From an uncultured Lachnospiraceae bacterium (GTDB lineage Bacteria; Bacillota; Clostridia; Lachnospirales; Lachnospiraceae): 18,505 bases of DNA. Where the stretch lies: contig CACZOG010000123.1 of NCBI GenBank assembly GCA_902782715.1, positions 1 through 18,505 on the forward strand, read 5' to 3'. Made by a program: the position numbers and the translations under genes. A model generated the notes under the pieces. The model was given only the letters and a program-made list of their open reading frames with translations, ran no database searches and had not been told where the DNA came from. Below are positions 7,718-15,435 of the stretch, piece by piece (the stretch's first letter is position 1; each line of letters starts with the position of its first letter).

Positions 7718-8659
7718 CTACAGGAACATCTTCTCGCATTTGAAGATGTCTTTTCTTTCGTCATATTTATATACGGCTATAAACCTGTTTTCGGCGGTAT
7801 AAACCTTAAACATCTGCAAGTCGCAGGCAGTCGGTTTCAGATCATCCGTTACCGTTTGTGCGCTGCCGTTTGTATCTGCAATCTTTTCTATATTGCTCCA
7901 CAAAAGAGGATTGCCGTTTTCTATTATCTTGCCGCTTTCTTCTTTAACACAGATCGATTTAAGATCTTTAAAAACATCGCTTGTGGGAAGTATGAATTCA
8001 TCCACTTTTCCGGCTTTCGCAAGTTCTTCGATCTCGGATAGTTTAAGCGAATTTTCAGATGTGAAAAAAGATACTTTCGTTCTCAAAAGATGCTCCATGC
8101 ATCCGCCGCATCCGAGTTTCGCTCCGATATCCCTGCAAAGAGATCTTATGTACGTTCCTTTTGAGCAGTGCACATTAAAAGAAACATAGGGCAGATCGAT
8201 CTCTTTTATCTCGATCTCATGGATCGTAATATCCCTTGCTTCTCTCTCGATCTCCTTACCCGCTCTGGCAAGTTCGTAAAGTTTCTTTCCGTCTTTTTTT
8301 ATTGCGGAATACATCGGAGGGATCTGTTTTATCGGACCGGTAAAAGAGCTGACCGCCTCTTCGATTTCCTCTTTGGTGCAGTTAACTTCTTTCTTTGCGA
8401 TAACCGTTCCGGTCGTATCTTCCGTATCGGTCTCAACTCCCAGAAGCATTCTGCATTCGTATTCCTTGTCCTTGTCTTCAAGAAAAGAACAAAGCTTTGT
8501 GGCGTTTCCTAAGCACACCATCAAAACACCCTCAGCCGCGGGGTCGAGAGTGCCTGTATGTCCTATTTTCTTTTGTTTTAATATGCCTCTTAAAACCGCT
8601 ACGGCATCCATCGAAGTGAAGCCCGGTTCCTTGTAGACATTGATCAAGCCATTATGCAT
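7718..8659 (-). CDS. truB: tRNA pseudouridine-55 synthase
   Basis: TruB converts uridine 55 of the tRNA T-loop to pseudouridine in the cytoplasm. The N-terminus GLINVYKEPGFTSMD is the classic TruB opening, and GHTGTLDPAAEGVL (33-46) holds the catalytic aspartate D39. The middle shows the expected Tyr region (PPMYSAIKKDGKKLYELAR) and the CSKGTYIRSL strand with RDIGAKLG. The 313 residues agree with bacterial TruB, including a C-terminal PUA-like extension. The ribosome site is weak (GGAT, seven bases before ATG), but MHNGLINV is the only sensible start. In many Firmicutes truB follows rbfA and precedes ribF. Here it instead sits 40 bases after hydF and 58 bases before a lipoprotein gene, an unusual setting. 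The assignment is secure. Confidence 0.96.
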   Translation of the reverse strand: MHNGLINVYKEPGFTSMDAVAVLRGILKQKKIGHTGTLDPAAEGVLMVCLGNATKLCSFLEDKDKEYECRMLLGVETDTEDTTGTVIAKKEVNCTKEEIEEAVSSFTGPIKQIPPMYSAIKKDGKKLYELARAGKEIEREARDITIHEIEIKEIDLPYVSFNVHCSKGTYIRSLCRDIGAKLGCGGCMEHLLRTKVSFFTSENSLKLSEIEELAKAGKVDEFILPTSDVFKDLKSICVKEESGKIIENGNPLLWSNIEKIADTNGSAQTVTDDLKPTACDLQMFKVYTAENRFIAVYKYDERKDIFKCEKMFL

Positions 8660-8699
8660 CGTTTATATCCGTATTTCAAATTTATATCATCTTTTTTGG

Positions 8700-9926
8700 T
8701 CAGGCGTTCTGATACTGCTTCGACATTAACGGTTTCATGCTTCGTTCAAGTACTCCCGTAAAATACGCTATGCACATTCCGTAATTCGTGATCGCAACTC
8801 CTCTTTCCTTTGCGGCTTCTATTCTGTACTTCATCTCTTTTTCGTTGAGCATGCATCCGCCGCAATGAATGATAACTTTATATTTATCAAGATCGTCGGG
8901 ATATTCGACTCCGTGCACGAAATCGATATTAAGATCTCCCGCCTTTTTAAGCATGGCGGGAATCTTCTCGGTTCCGATATCACCACACTGTCTGTGATGC
9001 GTACATCCCTCGGCTATGAGAACATTATCTCCGTCCTTAAGATTCTTTAATGCTTCGACACCCTCTAACTGATGATCAAGTTCTCCCTTGTAACGTGAGA
9101 AAAGGATTGAAAAAGATGTAAGAGGGATTTCTTCGGGAACGATCTGACCTACCTTCTTAAAAGCCTGACTGTCGGTTACAACAAGTTTTATATCAGTTTT
9201 GTATTTGTCTATAACTTTTGAAAGTTCCGAATCCCTGCAGACTATGGGAATCGCACCGTTGTCGAGAAGATCTCTGATCGTCTGCTGCTGAGGTAAGATC
9301 AGTCTTCCTTTGGGTGCGGCCTTGTCGATCGGCACGACCAGAACAACGATGTCGCCTTCATTTACAAGATCGCCTATCAGAGCCTTTTCGCCTGAACTCT
9401 CGTTAAGCATTGCGGCCATCCTGTCTTTTAATTCATAGATTCCTTCACCGTTTAAGGAACTTACTTTACTGAAATTCTCAGACGGTATTTCGTATCTTTT
9501 CGATGCATCATTGATGTCATCATCATTTTTTGATATGTCCGATTTATTGTACACAATGATATACGGGATCTTTTTCTCTTTTATGGTCTCAAATATCTCG
9601 CCGTCATTGTCGGAAAATCCTTTTTCGGAATCGATCACAAGGATTGCAAGATCTGTTTTTCTCAATGCTTCTTTTGCCTTGCCTATTCTTAACTGTCCGA
9701 GCTCGCCTTCATCATCAAGTCCCGGAGTATCCGTTATCACAACAGGACCCAAAGGGAGGATCTCCATTGTCTTGTTAACGGGGTCGGTGGTTGTTCCGAG
9801 AACATCCGATACTATTGACAGATTCTGTCCCGTGATCGCATTTACAAGGCTGCTCTTACCCGCATTTCTGCATCCGAAAAATGCTATGTGTTTTCTCTCC
9901 GATGAAGGAGTTTCGTTCATGCCCAT
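8700..9926 (-). CDS. hydF: [FeFe]-hydrogenase H-cluster maturation GTPase HydF
   Basis: HydF is the scaffold on which the 2Fe subcluster of [FeFe] hydrogenase is assembled before transfer to HydA, with HydE and HydG supplying parts. The N-terminal Era-like GTPase domain shows G1 GCRNAGKS (18-25), a G2-like TTT (45-47), G3 DTPG (66-69) and G4 NKSD (127-130). The C-terminal cluster-binding domain has the diagnostic CxH (C308, H310) and, 44 residues later, CxxC (C355, C358, in HCGGC). The 408 residues match the family. The AAGGAA site eight bases before the first ATG supports the start, although a second ATG lies two codons inside. Neither hydE, hydG nor a hydrogenase gene is in the window, so the partners must be elsewhere. 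It implies an H2-evolving or H2-consuming fermentative anaerobe. Confidence 0.96.
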   Translation of the reverse strand: MGMNETPSSERKHIAFFGCRNAGKSSLVNAITGQNLSIVSDVLGTTTDPVNKTMEILPLGPVVITDTPGLDDEGELGQLRIGKAKEALRKTDLAILVIDSEKGFSDNDGEIFETIKEKKIPYIIVYNKSDISKNDDDINDASKRYEIPSENFSKVSSLNGEGIYELKDRMAAMLNESSGEKALIGDLVNEGDIVVLVVPIDKAAPKGRLILPQQQTIRDLLDNGAIPIVCRDSELSKVIDKYKTDIKLVVTDSQAFKKVGQIVPEEIPLTSFSILFSRYKGELDHQLEGVEALKNLKDGDNVLIAEGCTHHRQCGDIGTEKIPAMLKKAGDLNIDFVHGVEYPDDLDKYKVIIHCGGCMLNEKEMKYRIEAAKERGVAITNYGMCIAYFTGVLERSMKPLMSKQYQNA

Positions 9927-9992
9927 GGTGTGTTTCCTTTTCTTTCACGTTTATTATTTTAGTTTCGACACTGAAAACTCTGCCTCTTGAAC

Positions 9993-10244
9993 CTATGTCC
10001 AGTAAGGCTTCTGGTCCTTATGCGTATAGCCCTGCATCTTTGTCTCGTATTCTTTTACTTTTGCCGCATAAGTCTCCGCTGTTTTGCCTTTCAGTTTTCC
10101 TTCATCCTTAAATGTTTTATACAGATCGCAGAACTCTTTGAAATTGCTTTGCGCTGCGTCTTTATAATTATTGCTCATGTTCATCTCGAGTTTCTTGATG
10201 GCTTCATCCATCTCTTTCTCGTATCTGCTTTTGAAAAGTCCCAT
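9993..10244 (-). CDS. Small charged helical protein of unknown function
   Basis: I do not recognise this 83-residue protein. It is rich in Lys, Glu and Tyr, has no membrane segment or signal peptide, and reads as two or three amphipathic helices (for example EKEMDEAIKKLEMNMS at 9-24 and TAETYAAKVKEYETKMQ at 55-71). It has one cysteine (residue 39). A good AGAGGG ribosome site and tight spacing support a real gene: it starts 23 bases after the diguanylate cyclase stop and ends 66 bases before hydF. Because it closely follows the cyclase it might be a partner or effector of it, but this is position-based inference only. It could equally be a free-standing cytosolic protein. Confidence 0.75.
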   Translation of the reverse strand: MGLFKSRYEKEMDEAIKKLEMNMSNNYKDAAQSNFKEFCDLYKTFKDEGKLKGKTAETYAAKVKEYETKMQGYTHKDQKPYWT

Positions 10245-10267
10245 ACTTTTCCCTCTTCCGACTTTGG

Positions 10268-12511
10268 TTATTCTTCTGCTTTCTGCATTGATCCTTCGCT
10301 TATCTTGAATCTGTTCTTTCCGTGTTCTTTGGAGTAATAAAGAGCGGCATCCGCATTTTCGTAAAAGCTTTCAAAATCTCTAAACTCTCCGTTGTTTATG
10401 GAGATTCCGACCGATGAACCGATAATGGGAGGAAGACTCGATCTGACCATCTTTTCGGACAGTCCCGAAAGTATTCTTGCAGCTGCTTCCGATATTTTCT
10501 CCCTGTCTGTTTCATCCTTGACATATATGGTAAATTCGTCTCCGCCAAGTCTGCAGACAAACGCATCATAATCTTTGAAACATTCTTTTAAATGCTCTCC
10601 GTATGCGATAAGAACAGCATCTCCGGTGCTGTGTCCGTAATGATCGTTCACGCCCTTGAAATTGTCAAGATCGGACATGATGAGCGTTCCGTGTTTATCA
10701 CTCTTAAGTTCTTCGCTAACAAGTTTTTCGAGAAAACTTCTGTTGTAAAGGCCGGTCAGTCCGTCGGTCTCCGCTTTGTTCTTTATCTCGTTGAATACTT
10801 CTACCTGATCGGTGATATCCGATGCCCAGACCATGTATCCCTGCACAACGCCGTTTTCGTTTAAAGCTTCTTTTCTGAAACCGTAAACGTGAGATTCTTT
10901 TTCAAGCGTGTTGTATTTATCATCAAGTATGTCTTTTAAGATCCTGTATCTTCTGACATTTTTACCGATCTGAACGTAAGGGAAAAGTTCCTTTCCGTTC
11001 TCGTTCATCATAAGAACCTCTCCCGTCATGTCGACAACCACAACGCTTTCGGAAGTATGATTAAGAGCACTCGCGGCTATGACCTTGGTATTGTTGTTAA
11101 ATCCGTATTTTAATGCTCCGTAAGATACTATGCATATCGCGGATATTACGCCGAATCCGATAAGATCGTAGGAAGAGACTCCGACAACCTTGAGCGCGAT
11201 GAAAAACCAGAGTGCGAATACCGCATAATTGATGACCATTCTTCTCTGATGTTCGATGTAGGAAGTCTCACGGCTCATAATGTAATTTGCCATTAAGAAT
11301 CCCGCGAACACGAGAACTATGCATATATAGAAAAGCACGTAAAGAATTCCGGGTTCCACTATGGCAACGGGAAACGCCAGGTTTCCTCCGACTTCAAATT
11401 TCTTGTAAAAGAGCTGATTCGAATCCATCGTATAAACACCGAAGATAGTAAGTGCGCTTACGCATGCCTCGATAAGATATACGAAAACGGGTATTTTCAT
11501 TCTCAGGAAATCCGCAACAAACCATGTAAAGCAGAGAATAAAACCGCAGTCCGCAACATACTCGATCTTAACTACCTCTTTTATGGTCTCAAGCGTTGGA
11601 TTGAGTATCTCCCCGAAGTAACCGACCATGAAAAGCATGCCGAAGATCAGCATGGCAATGATCGATGCATTCGACGACCTTCGGCTCTCTATCGATGCGA
11701 GAACGATTATTACCGCGATCAGTAAGATCGATGTTCCCTGAACCAGAAGGAATATCATTCTCACATCTTTCATTGTGGAAAATGAAAGAGCAAGGATCAG
11801 AAGGTGTGCGGGATAAAAGACATAGAAGAAGGACGACGTAAATCTGTTTCCGCCTCTCTCGCCGTTATAAAAATACAAAAGGGCAAGAGGCAGAACAAAT
11901 CCCGCCAGATACAGTTTGTCATACCATTTCCAGTCAACTTTCAAAAGCTGAAGCGAAGAATTTATCAGACTGAATACCGCGACAACCGCTACCAGGATCA
12001 GTGTTGCCCCGATAAAATAAATGCATATTTTTTTGAAATTTCCCCTGAAGAAATAGAATATAAGAACATAGACCATCGGAAGGATCGGCCAGCCTCCGAG
12101 AGTTGCGGAAATGATCCCGAGGCTGATGATGGCTATTATTTTAGCAGAAAACGAATTGTTTTCATCGTCTACGATCATCACGGTCAGAAGAGCTATCAGA
12201 AGATCTATTATGATATTCTGCCTGTAGCCGTACATCTGTCCGAAGAACATATAAAAGGGCGTAACGGATACTATGCCGAAAATAAGGAGCCTCAAGGCAT
12301 ATTTTTTTAAGTCCCTGGTGTGGACATATCCTTCAACTATCGCAAAGCACATGATGGGTATCGTAAAGCGGCCCACAACATGCAGGATCTGTCCCAAGAC
12401 CGAATAAAAAGGAACAGCCGCCCATGCAACATGGTCGATTGTCATAGCAAATATCGCAACCAGTTTGATTACAAACAGATTCAGTCCTTTTTGTTTAGTG
12501 CTTCCGGTCAT
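10268..12511 (-). CDS. Membrane diguanylate cyclase with N-terminal TraX domain (TraX-7TM-PAS-GGDEF)
   Basis: This is a predicted c-di-GMP synthase in the inner membrane. Residues about 10-245 match the TraX acyltransferase-like membrane family, opening with LVAIFAMTIDHVAW. About 246-480 form a second block of membrane helices resembling the 7TM sensor of histidine kinases. About 483-575 is a PAS-like domain (SVVVVDMTGEVLMMNENG), and 577-738 is a complete GGDEF domain. The GGDEF shows TDGLTGLYNR (582-591), the metal site DLDNFK (614-619) and an intact GGDEF at 656-660. The inhibitory RxxD site normally five residues earlier reads DYDA, so classical product inhibition looks absent. There is no EAL domain. 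The 747 residues are unusually long. AGGGG before ATG fixes the start, and it heads the minus-strand run that ends in the lipoprotein gene. The sensed ligand is unknown. Confidence 0.9.
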   Translation of the reverse strand: MTGSTKQKGLNLFVIKLVAIFAMTIDHVAWAAVPFYSVLGQILHVVGRFTIPIMCFAIVEGYVHTRDLKKYALRLLIFGIVSVTPFYMFFGQMYGYRQNIIIDLLIALLTVMIVDDENNSFSAKIIAIISLGIISATLGGWPILPMVYVLIFYFFRGNFKKICIYFIGATLILVAVVAVFSLINSSLQLLKVDWKWYDKLYLAGFVLPLALLYFYNGERGGNRFTSSFFYVFYPAHLLILALSFSTMKDVRMIFLLVQGTSILLIAVIIVLASIESRRSSNASIIAMLIFGMLFMVGYFGEILNPTLETIKEVVKIEYVADCGFILCFTWFVADFLRMKIPVFVYLIEACVSALTIFGVYTMDSNQLFYKKFEVGGNLAFPVAIVEPGILYVLFYICIVLVFAGFLMANYIMSRETSYIEHQRRMVINYAVFALWFFIALKVVGVSSYDLIGFGVISAICIVSYGALKYGFNNNTKVIAASALNHTSESVVVVDMTGEVLMMNENGKELFPYVQIGKNVRRYRILKDILDDKYNTLEKESHVYGFRKEALNENGVVQGYMVWASDITDQVEVFNEIKNKAETDGLTGLYNRSFLEKLVSEELKSDKHGTLIMSDLDNFKGVNDHYGHSTGDAVLIAYGEHLKECFKDYDAFVCRLGGDEFTIYVKDETDREKISEAAARILSGLSEKMVRSSLPPIIGSSVGISINNGEFRDFESFYENADAALYYSKEHGKNRFKISEGSMQKAEE

Positions 12512-12540
12512 AGTTTTACCCCTGTAGAATATACATATTA

Positions 12541-12546
12541 ATTATA
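12541..12546 (-). promoter_or_regulatory. Candidate -10 for the TraX-GGDEF operon
   Basis: The minus strand reads a perfect TATAAT here, placing the start of transcription about 22 bases before the cyclase ATG. No convincing -35 lies at 16-18 bases, so the call is tentative. Confidence 0.35.
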
Positions 12547-12556
12547 TCATTATTAC

Positions 12557-12585
12557 TTCACAAAAACCATTACCTGACATATAAT
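12557..12585 (+). promoter_or_regulatory. Strong sigma-A-type promoter for the XRE-family regulator
   Basis: TTCACA (12557-12562) and a perfect TATAAT (12580-12585) are spaced by exactly 17 bases, five of six and six of six matches to the consensus. The transcript would start near 12592, about 36 bases before the ATG. AAGGAG at 12614-12619 is the ribosome site. Confidence 0.7.
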
Positions 12586-12627
12586 AAAAAAGGTGGTTAA
12601 AAACAACGAAAAGAAGGAGTTTTTCTA

Positions 12628-13110
12628 ATGGGTAAAAAATCTGTAAAAGAGAACAAGAACATATATCAGCTTGCAAGAGAAGCGGCAGGTCTTACACGCT
12701 CCCAGGCAAGTGAAGCTCTGGTGTTTATTTCCGACAGCAGAATCGAAAAAATAGAGAGTGAGAAATGCGAACCTCATCCCGATGAGATCCTTGCAATGGC
12801 CAAAGCATACAAGAAGCCCAGCCTCTGCAATTATTACTGTTCCAACGAATGCCCTATCGGACAGGTATCCGTTCCCGAACTTAAAGACAAAGATCTCGCT
12901 CAGATCACGCTTGAAATGCTTTCGACCATCAATATCCTCACAAAGCAGAAGGACAGACTTGTTGAGATCACCGTAGACGGAAAAGTCAGCAAGGACGAAA
13001 TGAAGGATTTCTTAAACATCAAATCCGAACTTGATAAAATGACCGTTTCGATCGAATCCCTTAAGCTTTGGATCAATCAGATGGTTGCGGAAGGCAAATG
13101 GGCTGACTGA
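12628..13110 (+). CDS. XRE-type helix-turn-helix protein with cysteine cluster
   Basis: This is a predicted small DNA-binding regulator. The N-terminal 65 residues form a Cro/CI-like helix-turn-helix (YQLAREAAGLTRSQASEAL then SRIEKIESEKCEPHPDEILAMAKAY). A cysteine-rich link CNYYCSNECPIG (C67, C71, C75) follows, then a helical tail to residue 160 that probably oligomerises. The same layout, including the Cys cluster, is recalled from conserved hypothetical proteins of gut Clostridia, often annotated only as helix-turn-helix protein. The cysteines could bind a metal or Fe-S cluster or sense redox, which is inference. It has a consensus promoter and ribosome site. Its last 34 bases overlap the end of the convergent AraC gene. 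It is not visibly linked to a phage or mobile element. Confidence 0.85.
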   Translation: MGKKSVKENKNIYQLAREAAGLTRSQASEALVFISDSRIEKIESEKCEPHPDEILAMAKAYKKPSLCNYYCSNECPIGQVSVPELKDKDLAQITLEMLSTINILTKQKDRLVEITVDGKVSKDEMKDFLNIKSELDKMTVSIESLKLWINQMVAEGKWAD

Positions 13111-13820
13111 TACTGACCCGGCGTTACGCCTTCGTATTTTTTAAACACTTTAACAAAATAACTCTGGCTTGAGAATGCCAGTATATTTGCTATCTGAGAA
13201 AGGGAATAGCCGGAATAGTCTATCATATTCCGTGCTGTTTCCGTTTTTTTTGCCGAAACATATTCCGTGAACGTCATACCCGTTTCTTTTTTAAAAAGTC
13301 TCGAAAGATATCCTTCGCTTAATCCGATCTCGTCGGCAGCATCCTTGATCCCGATATTTTCATGCAGATGATCGTAAACATAGTTAAAACACATCACAAT
13401 GTGTTTGGAATAAACTCTGGATGTTCTTATCTCGCTCATTCTTCTTGTATAATCCCTGACCATTTTCTTATGAAGCAGGGATATTTCCTTAGTCGTTTTG
13501 CATTCATCGGCTTTCATGATGTAAAGATCGCTTAAATGGTATGCCATCTCGTGCTCCATCCCGCCGTCGATGCAGTATCTCGAAAGCATCGCCGCAGTGA
13601 TCGTAAAATGATATTTGAAACTCTGAAGCGGATTTGACGATAAAACACCGAGACCTTTTTTATCACAGAAATCTTCTGACATGAGTTTCTCGCAGCCTTT
13701 TACATCCCCCGCTCTTACCATCTCGTAAAATTCAAATTCGGGATTATACGGTGCGTGAAAAACATAGTCTTCGCGCATTATAAATTCTTTGTAACTTAAT
13801 TCCCTTGAAAGACCGTCCAT
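13077..13820 (-). CDS. AraC-family transcriptional regulator, likely activator of the beta-glucanase genes
   Basis: The C-terminal third holds the two helix-turn-helix motifs of AraC/XylS proteins: IKDAADEIGLSEGYLSRLFK, then SLSQIANILAFSSQSYFVKVFK, ending in the family hallmark GVTPGQYQ. The N-terminal part is not an AraC cupin. It is a helical region with NPLQSFKYHF and CIDGGMEHEMAYHLSDLYI, a type common in clostridial sugar regulators. The start at 13820 is chosen because AAGAGGTGG lies just upstream. The frame is open to 13892, but that extension has no ribosome site and is implausibly basic. The protein is then 248 residues. It is transcribed away from the GH16-GH5 pair across a 190-base A/T-rich gap, the usual arrangement for a local activator. 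Its 3' end overlaps the convergent XRE gene by 34 bases. The inducer is presumably a beta-glucan oligosaccharide, by inference. Confidence 0.9.
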   Translation of the reverse strand: MDGLSRELSYKEFIMREDYVFHAPYNPEFEFYEMVRAGDVKGCEKLMSEDFCDKKGLGVLSSNPLQSFKYHFTITAAMLSRYCIDGGMEHEMAYHLSDLYIMKADECKTTKEISLLHKKMVRDYTRRMSEIRTSRVYSKHIVMCFNYVYDHLHENIGIKDAADEIGLSEGYLSRLFKKETGMTFTEYVSAKKTETARNMIDYSGYSLSQIANILAFSSQSYFVKVFKKYEGVTPGQYQSAHLPSATI

Positions 13821-13905
13821 ATGCCACCTCTTAAAGAAAAAGCAAACCTTTTGTTTTCCATATGATTTTACTGTTTTTAAGCAAAAAACCATTCTTTTTG
13901 TTTAT

Positions 13906-13937
13906 GTCATAATTTTACCAAAAAAGTCATAATTTTT
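13906..13937 (+). repeat. Direct repeat GTCATAATTTT x2, candidate AraC-type operator
   Basis: GTCATAATTTT occurs at 13906-13916 and again at 13926-13936 (with one more T at 13937), exactly 20 bases apart, close to two helical turns. AraC-family dimers or double-HTH monomers typically use direct repeats at about 20-21 bases. The copies lie between the AraC gene and the GH16 gene, directly upstream of the GH16 promoter region. Confidence 0.6.
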
Positions 13938-13961
13938 GTATATCTATTTTTTTACATATTT

Positions 13962-13967
13962 TATGCT
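13962..13967 (+). promoter_or_regulatory. Candidate activator-dependent -10 for the GH16-GH5 operon
   Basis: TATGCT matches four of six positions of TATAAT. The base 17 upstream offers no recognisable -35, and the position is instead abutted by the second copy of the direct repeat. This is the pattern expected if a bound activator replaces -35 recognition. The transcript would begin about 37 bases before the ATG. An alternative pair, TTGTAT (13936) with TTTTAT (13959), is also weak. Confidence 0.35.
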
Positions 13968-14010
13968 TTTTTTGTAACAAAAAACCTTATGTATTTTGAG
14001 GAGATTTATT

Positions 14011-15432
14011 ATGTTGAACTTCAAAAAAACCATATCTGTTATTACGGTTCTTTCTCTCTTGGCATCTCTTATCACTTTCGCGGGATGTGAGAAAAACCAG
14101 CCTGTATCAGAGCCGGTCGAGCCCGAACCCGAGATCGTTAAAACCGAGACTCCCGCGCTTGACGGCTACAACCTTTTATTCAGCGATGAATTTGACGGAA
14201 ACGAACTTGATATGAACACCTGGAATTACGAGCCCCACGAGCCCGGATGGACGAACTCCGAACTTCAGGAATATACGACATCCACCGACAACGTATTCGT
14301 TAAGGACGGCAATCTCGTGATCAAGGCGATCAAGAGTGACAAAGACGGAAAAGACTATTATACATCCGGTAAAGTAACAACCCAGAACAAGCAGGACTTT
14401 ATGTACGGTAAAGTTGTTGTAAGTGCCAAAGTTCCCGAAGGACAGGGACTCTGGCCCGCGATCTGGATGATGCCCACCGACGAAGGTCATTACGGACAGT
14501 GGCCCAAATGCGGTGAAATTGATATAATGGAAGTGCTCGGAAGTGATGTAACAACCGCTTACGGTACGGTTCACTACGGTGAGCCCCATGCGGAACAGCA
14601 GGGTATCGTTACCCTTGATTCGGGATCATTTGCAGATTCATTCCATGAATACTCAGTTGAATGGGAACCCGGCGAAATGAGATGGTATATCGACGGCGAA
14701 CATTATCTTACCGTTAACGACTGGTTTACCGCAGTTTCCGGTGAAGACGAGAAGCCTTATCCCGCTCCTTTTGACCAGACATTCTTCGTTCAGTTAAACC
14801 TTGCAGTCGGCGGAACATGGCCCGGAAATCCCGATGATACCACGAATTTTGACAATGCCGAATTCCTTGTTGATTACGTTCGTGTATATCAGAAAGATGC
14901 ATATGATACCAACGTTAAGAAACCCGAAAAAGTATTCAGAACAGCTGATGAAACAGGAAACTTCATCCATAACGGAGATTTCAGTGTAACAGAGCCTCTC
15001 GATGATGAGACCGACTGGACATTCCTTCTCTTTGAAGGCGGCGAAGGCAGTGCCGAGATCAAAGACAACACAATGATCATTCATACCGAAAAAGAAGGTT
15101 ATGTCGATTATTCCGTTCAGCTTGTGCAGCCCGAAATGCCCATGATAAAAGGTAAGAGTTACAGAGTTACTTTTGACTGCTGGGCAGACGAGGAAAGAAA
15201 CCTGATCGTTTGTGTTTCCGCACCTAACGCAGGCTGGATCCGCTACCTTGCTGATACAAAACTTACAGCTACAACAGAACCTCAGACATTCACATATGAA
15301 TTCACAATGAAAGACAAGGACGATAACAACGGTCGTCTCGAATTCAATATGGGTCATAAGAAATCAACGGCAACCATTTACATTGCGAACGTACGTCTCG
15401 AAGAGATCGAAAGCGAAGAGACTGAGGAATAA
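14011..15432 (+). CDS. Secreted GH16 beta-glucanase lipoprotein with C-terminal carbohydrate-binding domain
   Basis: This is a predicted endo-beta-1,3(4)-glucanase (laminarinase/lichenase type) held on the cell surface. The start is the ATG at 14011, six bases after GAGGAGA; a TTG five codons earlier lies in that ribosome site. A lipoprotein signal peptide ends at Cys26 (FAGC) and is followed by a Pro/Glu-rich spacer. The GH16 domain (about 51-298) carries GEIDIMEVLG, with nucleophile E169, helper D171 and acid/base E174, and the WPAIWMMP strand. Residues about 320-465 form a CBM4/9-like beta-sandwich beginning FIHNGDFSV. The ExDxxE form points to the laminarinase branch rather than the more compact lichenases. 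It is followed after only three bases by a GH5 gene, so the two form an operon. Exact linkage specificity cannot be read from sequence. Confidence 0.93.
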   Translation: MLNFKKTISVITVLSLLASLITFAGCEKNQPVSEPVEPEPEIVKTETPALDGYNLLFSDEFDGNELDMNTWNYEPHEPGWTNSELQEYTTSTDNVFVKDGNLVIKAIKSDKDGKDYYTSGKVTTQNKQDFMYGKVVVSAKVPEGQGLWPAIWMMPTDEGHYGQWPKCGEIDIMEVLGSDVTTAYGTVHYGEPHAEQQGIVTLDSGSFADSFHEYSVEWEPGEMRWYIDGEHYLTVNDWFTAVSGEDEKPYPAPFDQTFFVQLNLAVGGTWPGNPDDTTNFDNAEFLVDYVRVYQKDAYDTNVKKPEKVFRTADETGNFIHNGDFSVTEPLDDETDWTFLLFEGGEGSAEIKDNTMIIHTEKEGYVDYSVQLVQPEMPMIKGKSYRVTFDCWADEERNLIVCVSAPNAGWIRYLADTKLTATTEPQTFTYEFTMKDKDDNNGRLEFNMGHKKSTATIYIANVRLEEIESEETEE

Positions 15433-15435
15433 TTC

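Noticed and set aside
7660..7764. N-terminal extension of the lipoprotein frame by 35 residues
   Set aside because: It would overlap truB and hide the signal peptide, and the inner ATG has a ribosome site and a proper lipoprotein N-terminus.
11804..12310. 168-codon open frame on the plus strand opposite the TraX region
   Set aside because: It is fully contained in a well-supported gene on the other strand, has a composition of charged residues typical of an antisense frame, and no ribosome site stands out.
13118..13138. GGCGTTACGCC followed by TTCGTATTTTTT, resembling a terminator for the XRE gene
   Set aside because: The stem is only 4-5 bp and encodes the conserved GVTP turn of the AraC family, so it is best explained by coding sequence.
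13821..13892. N-terminal extension of the AraC-family protein
   Set aside because: A strong AAGAGGTGG lies just before the inner ATG at 13820. The extra 24 residues are basic/aromatic and look like translated A/T-rich intergenic DNA.
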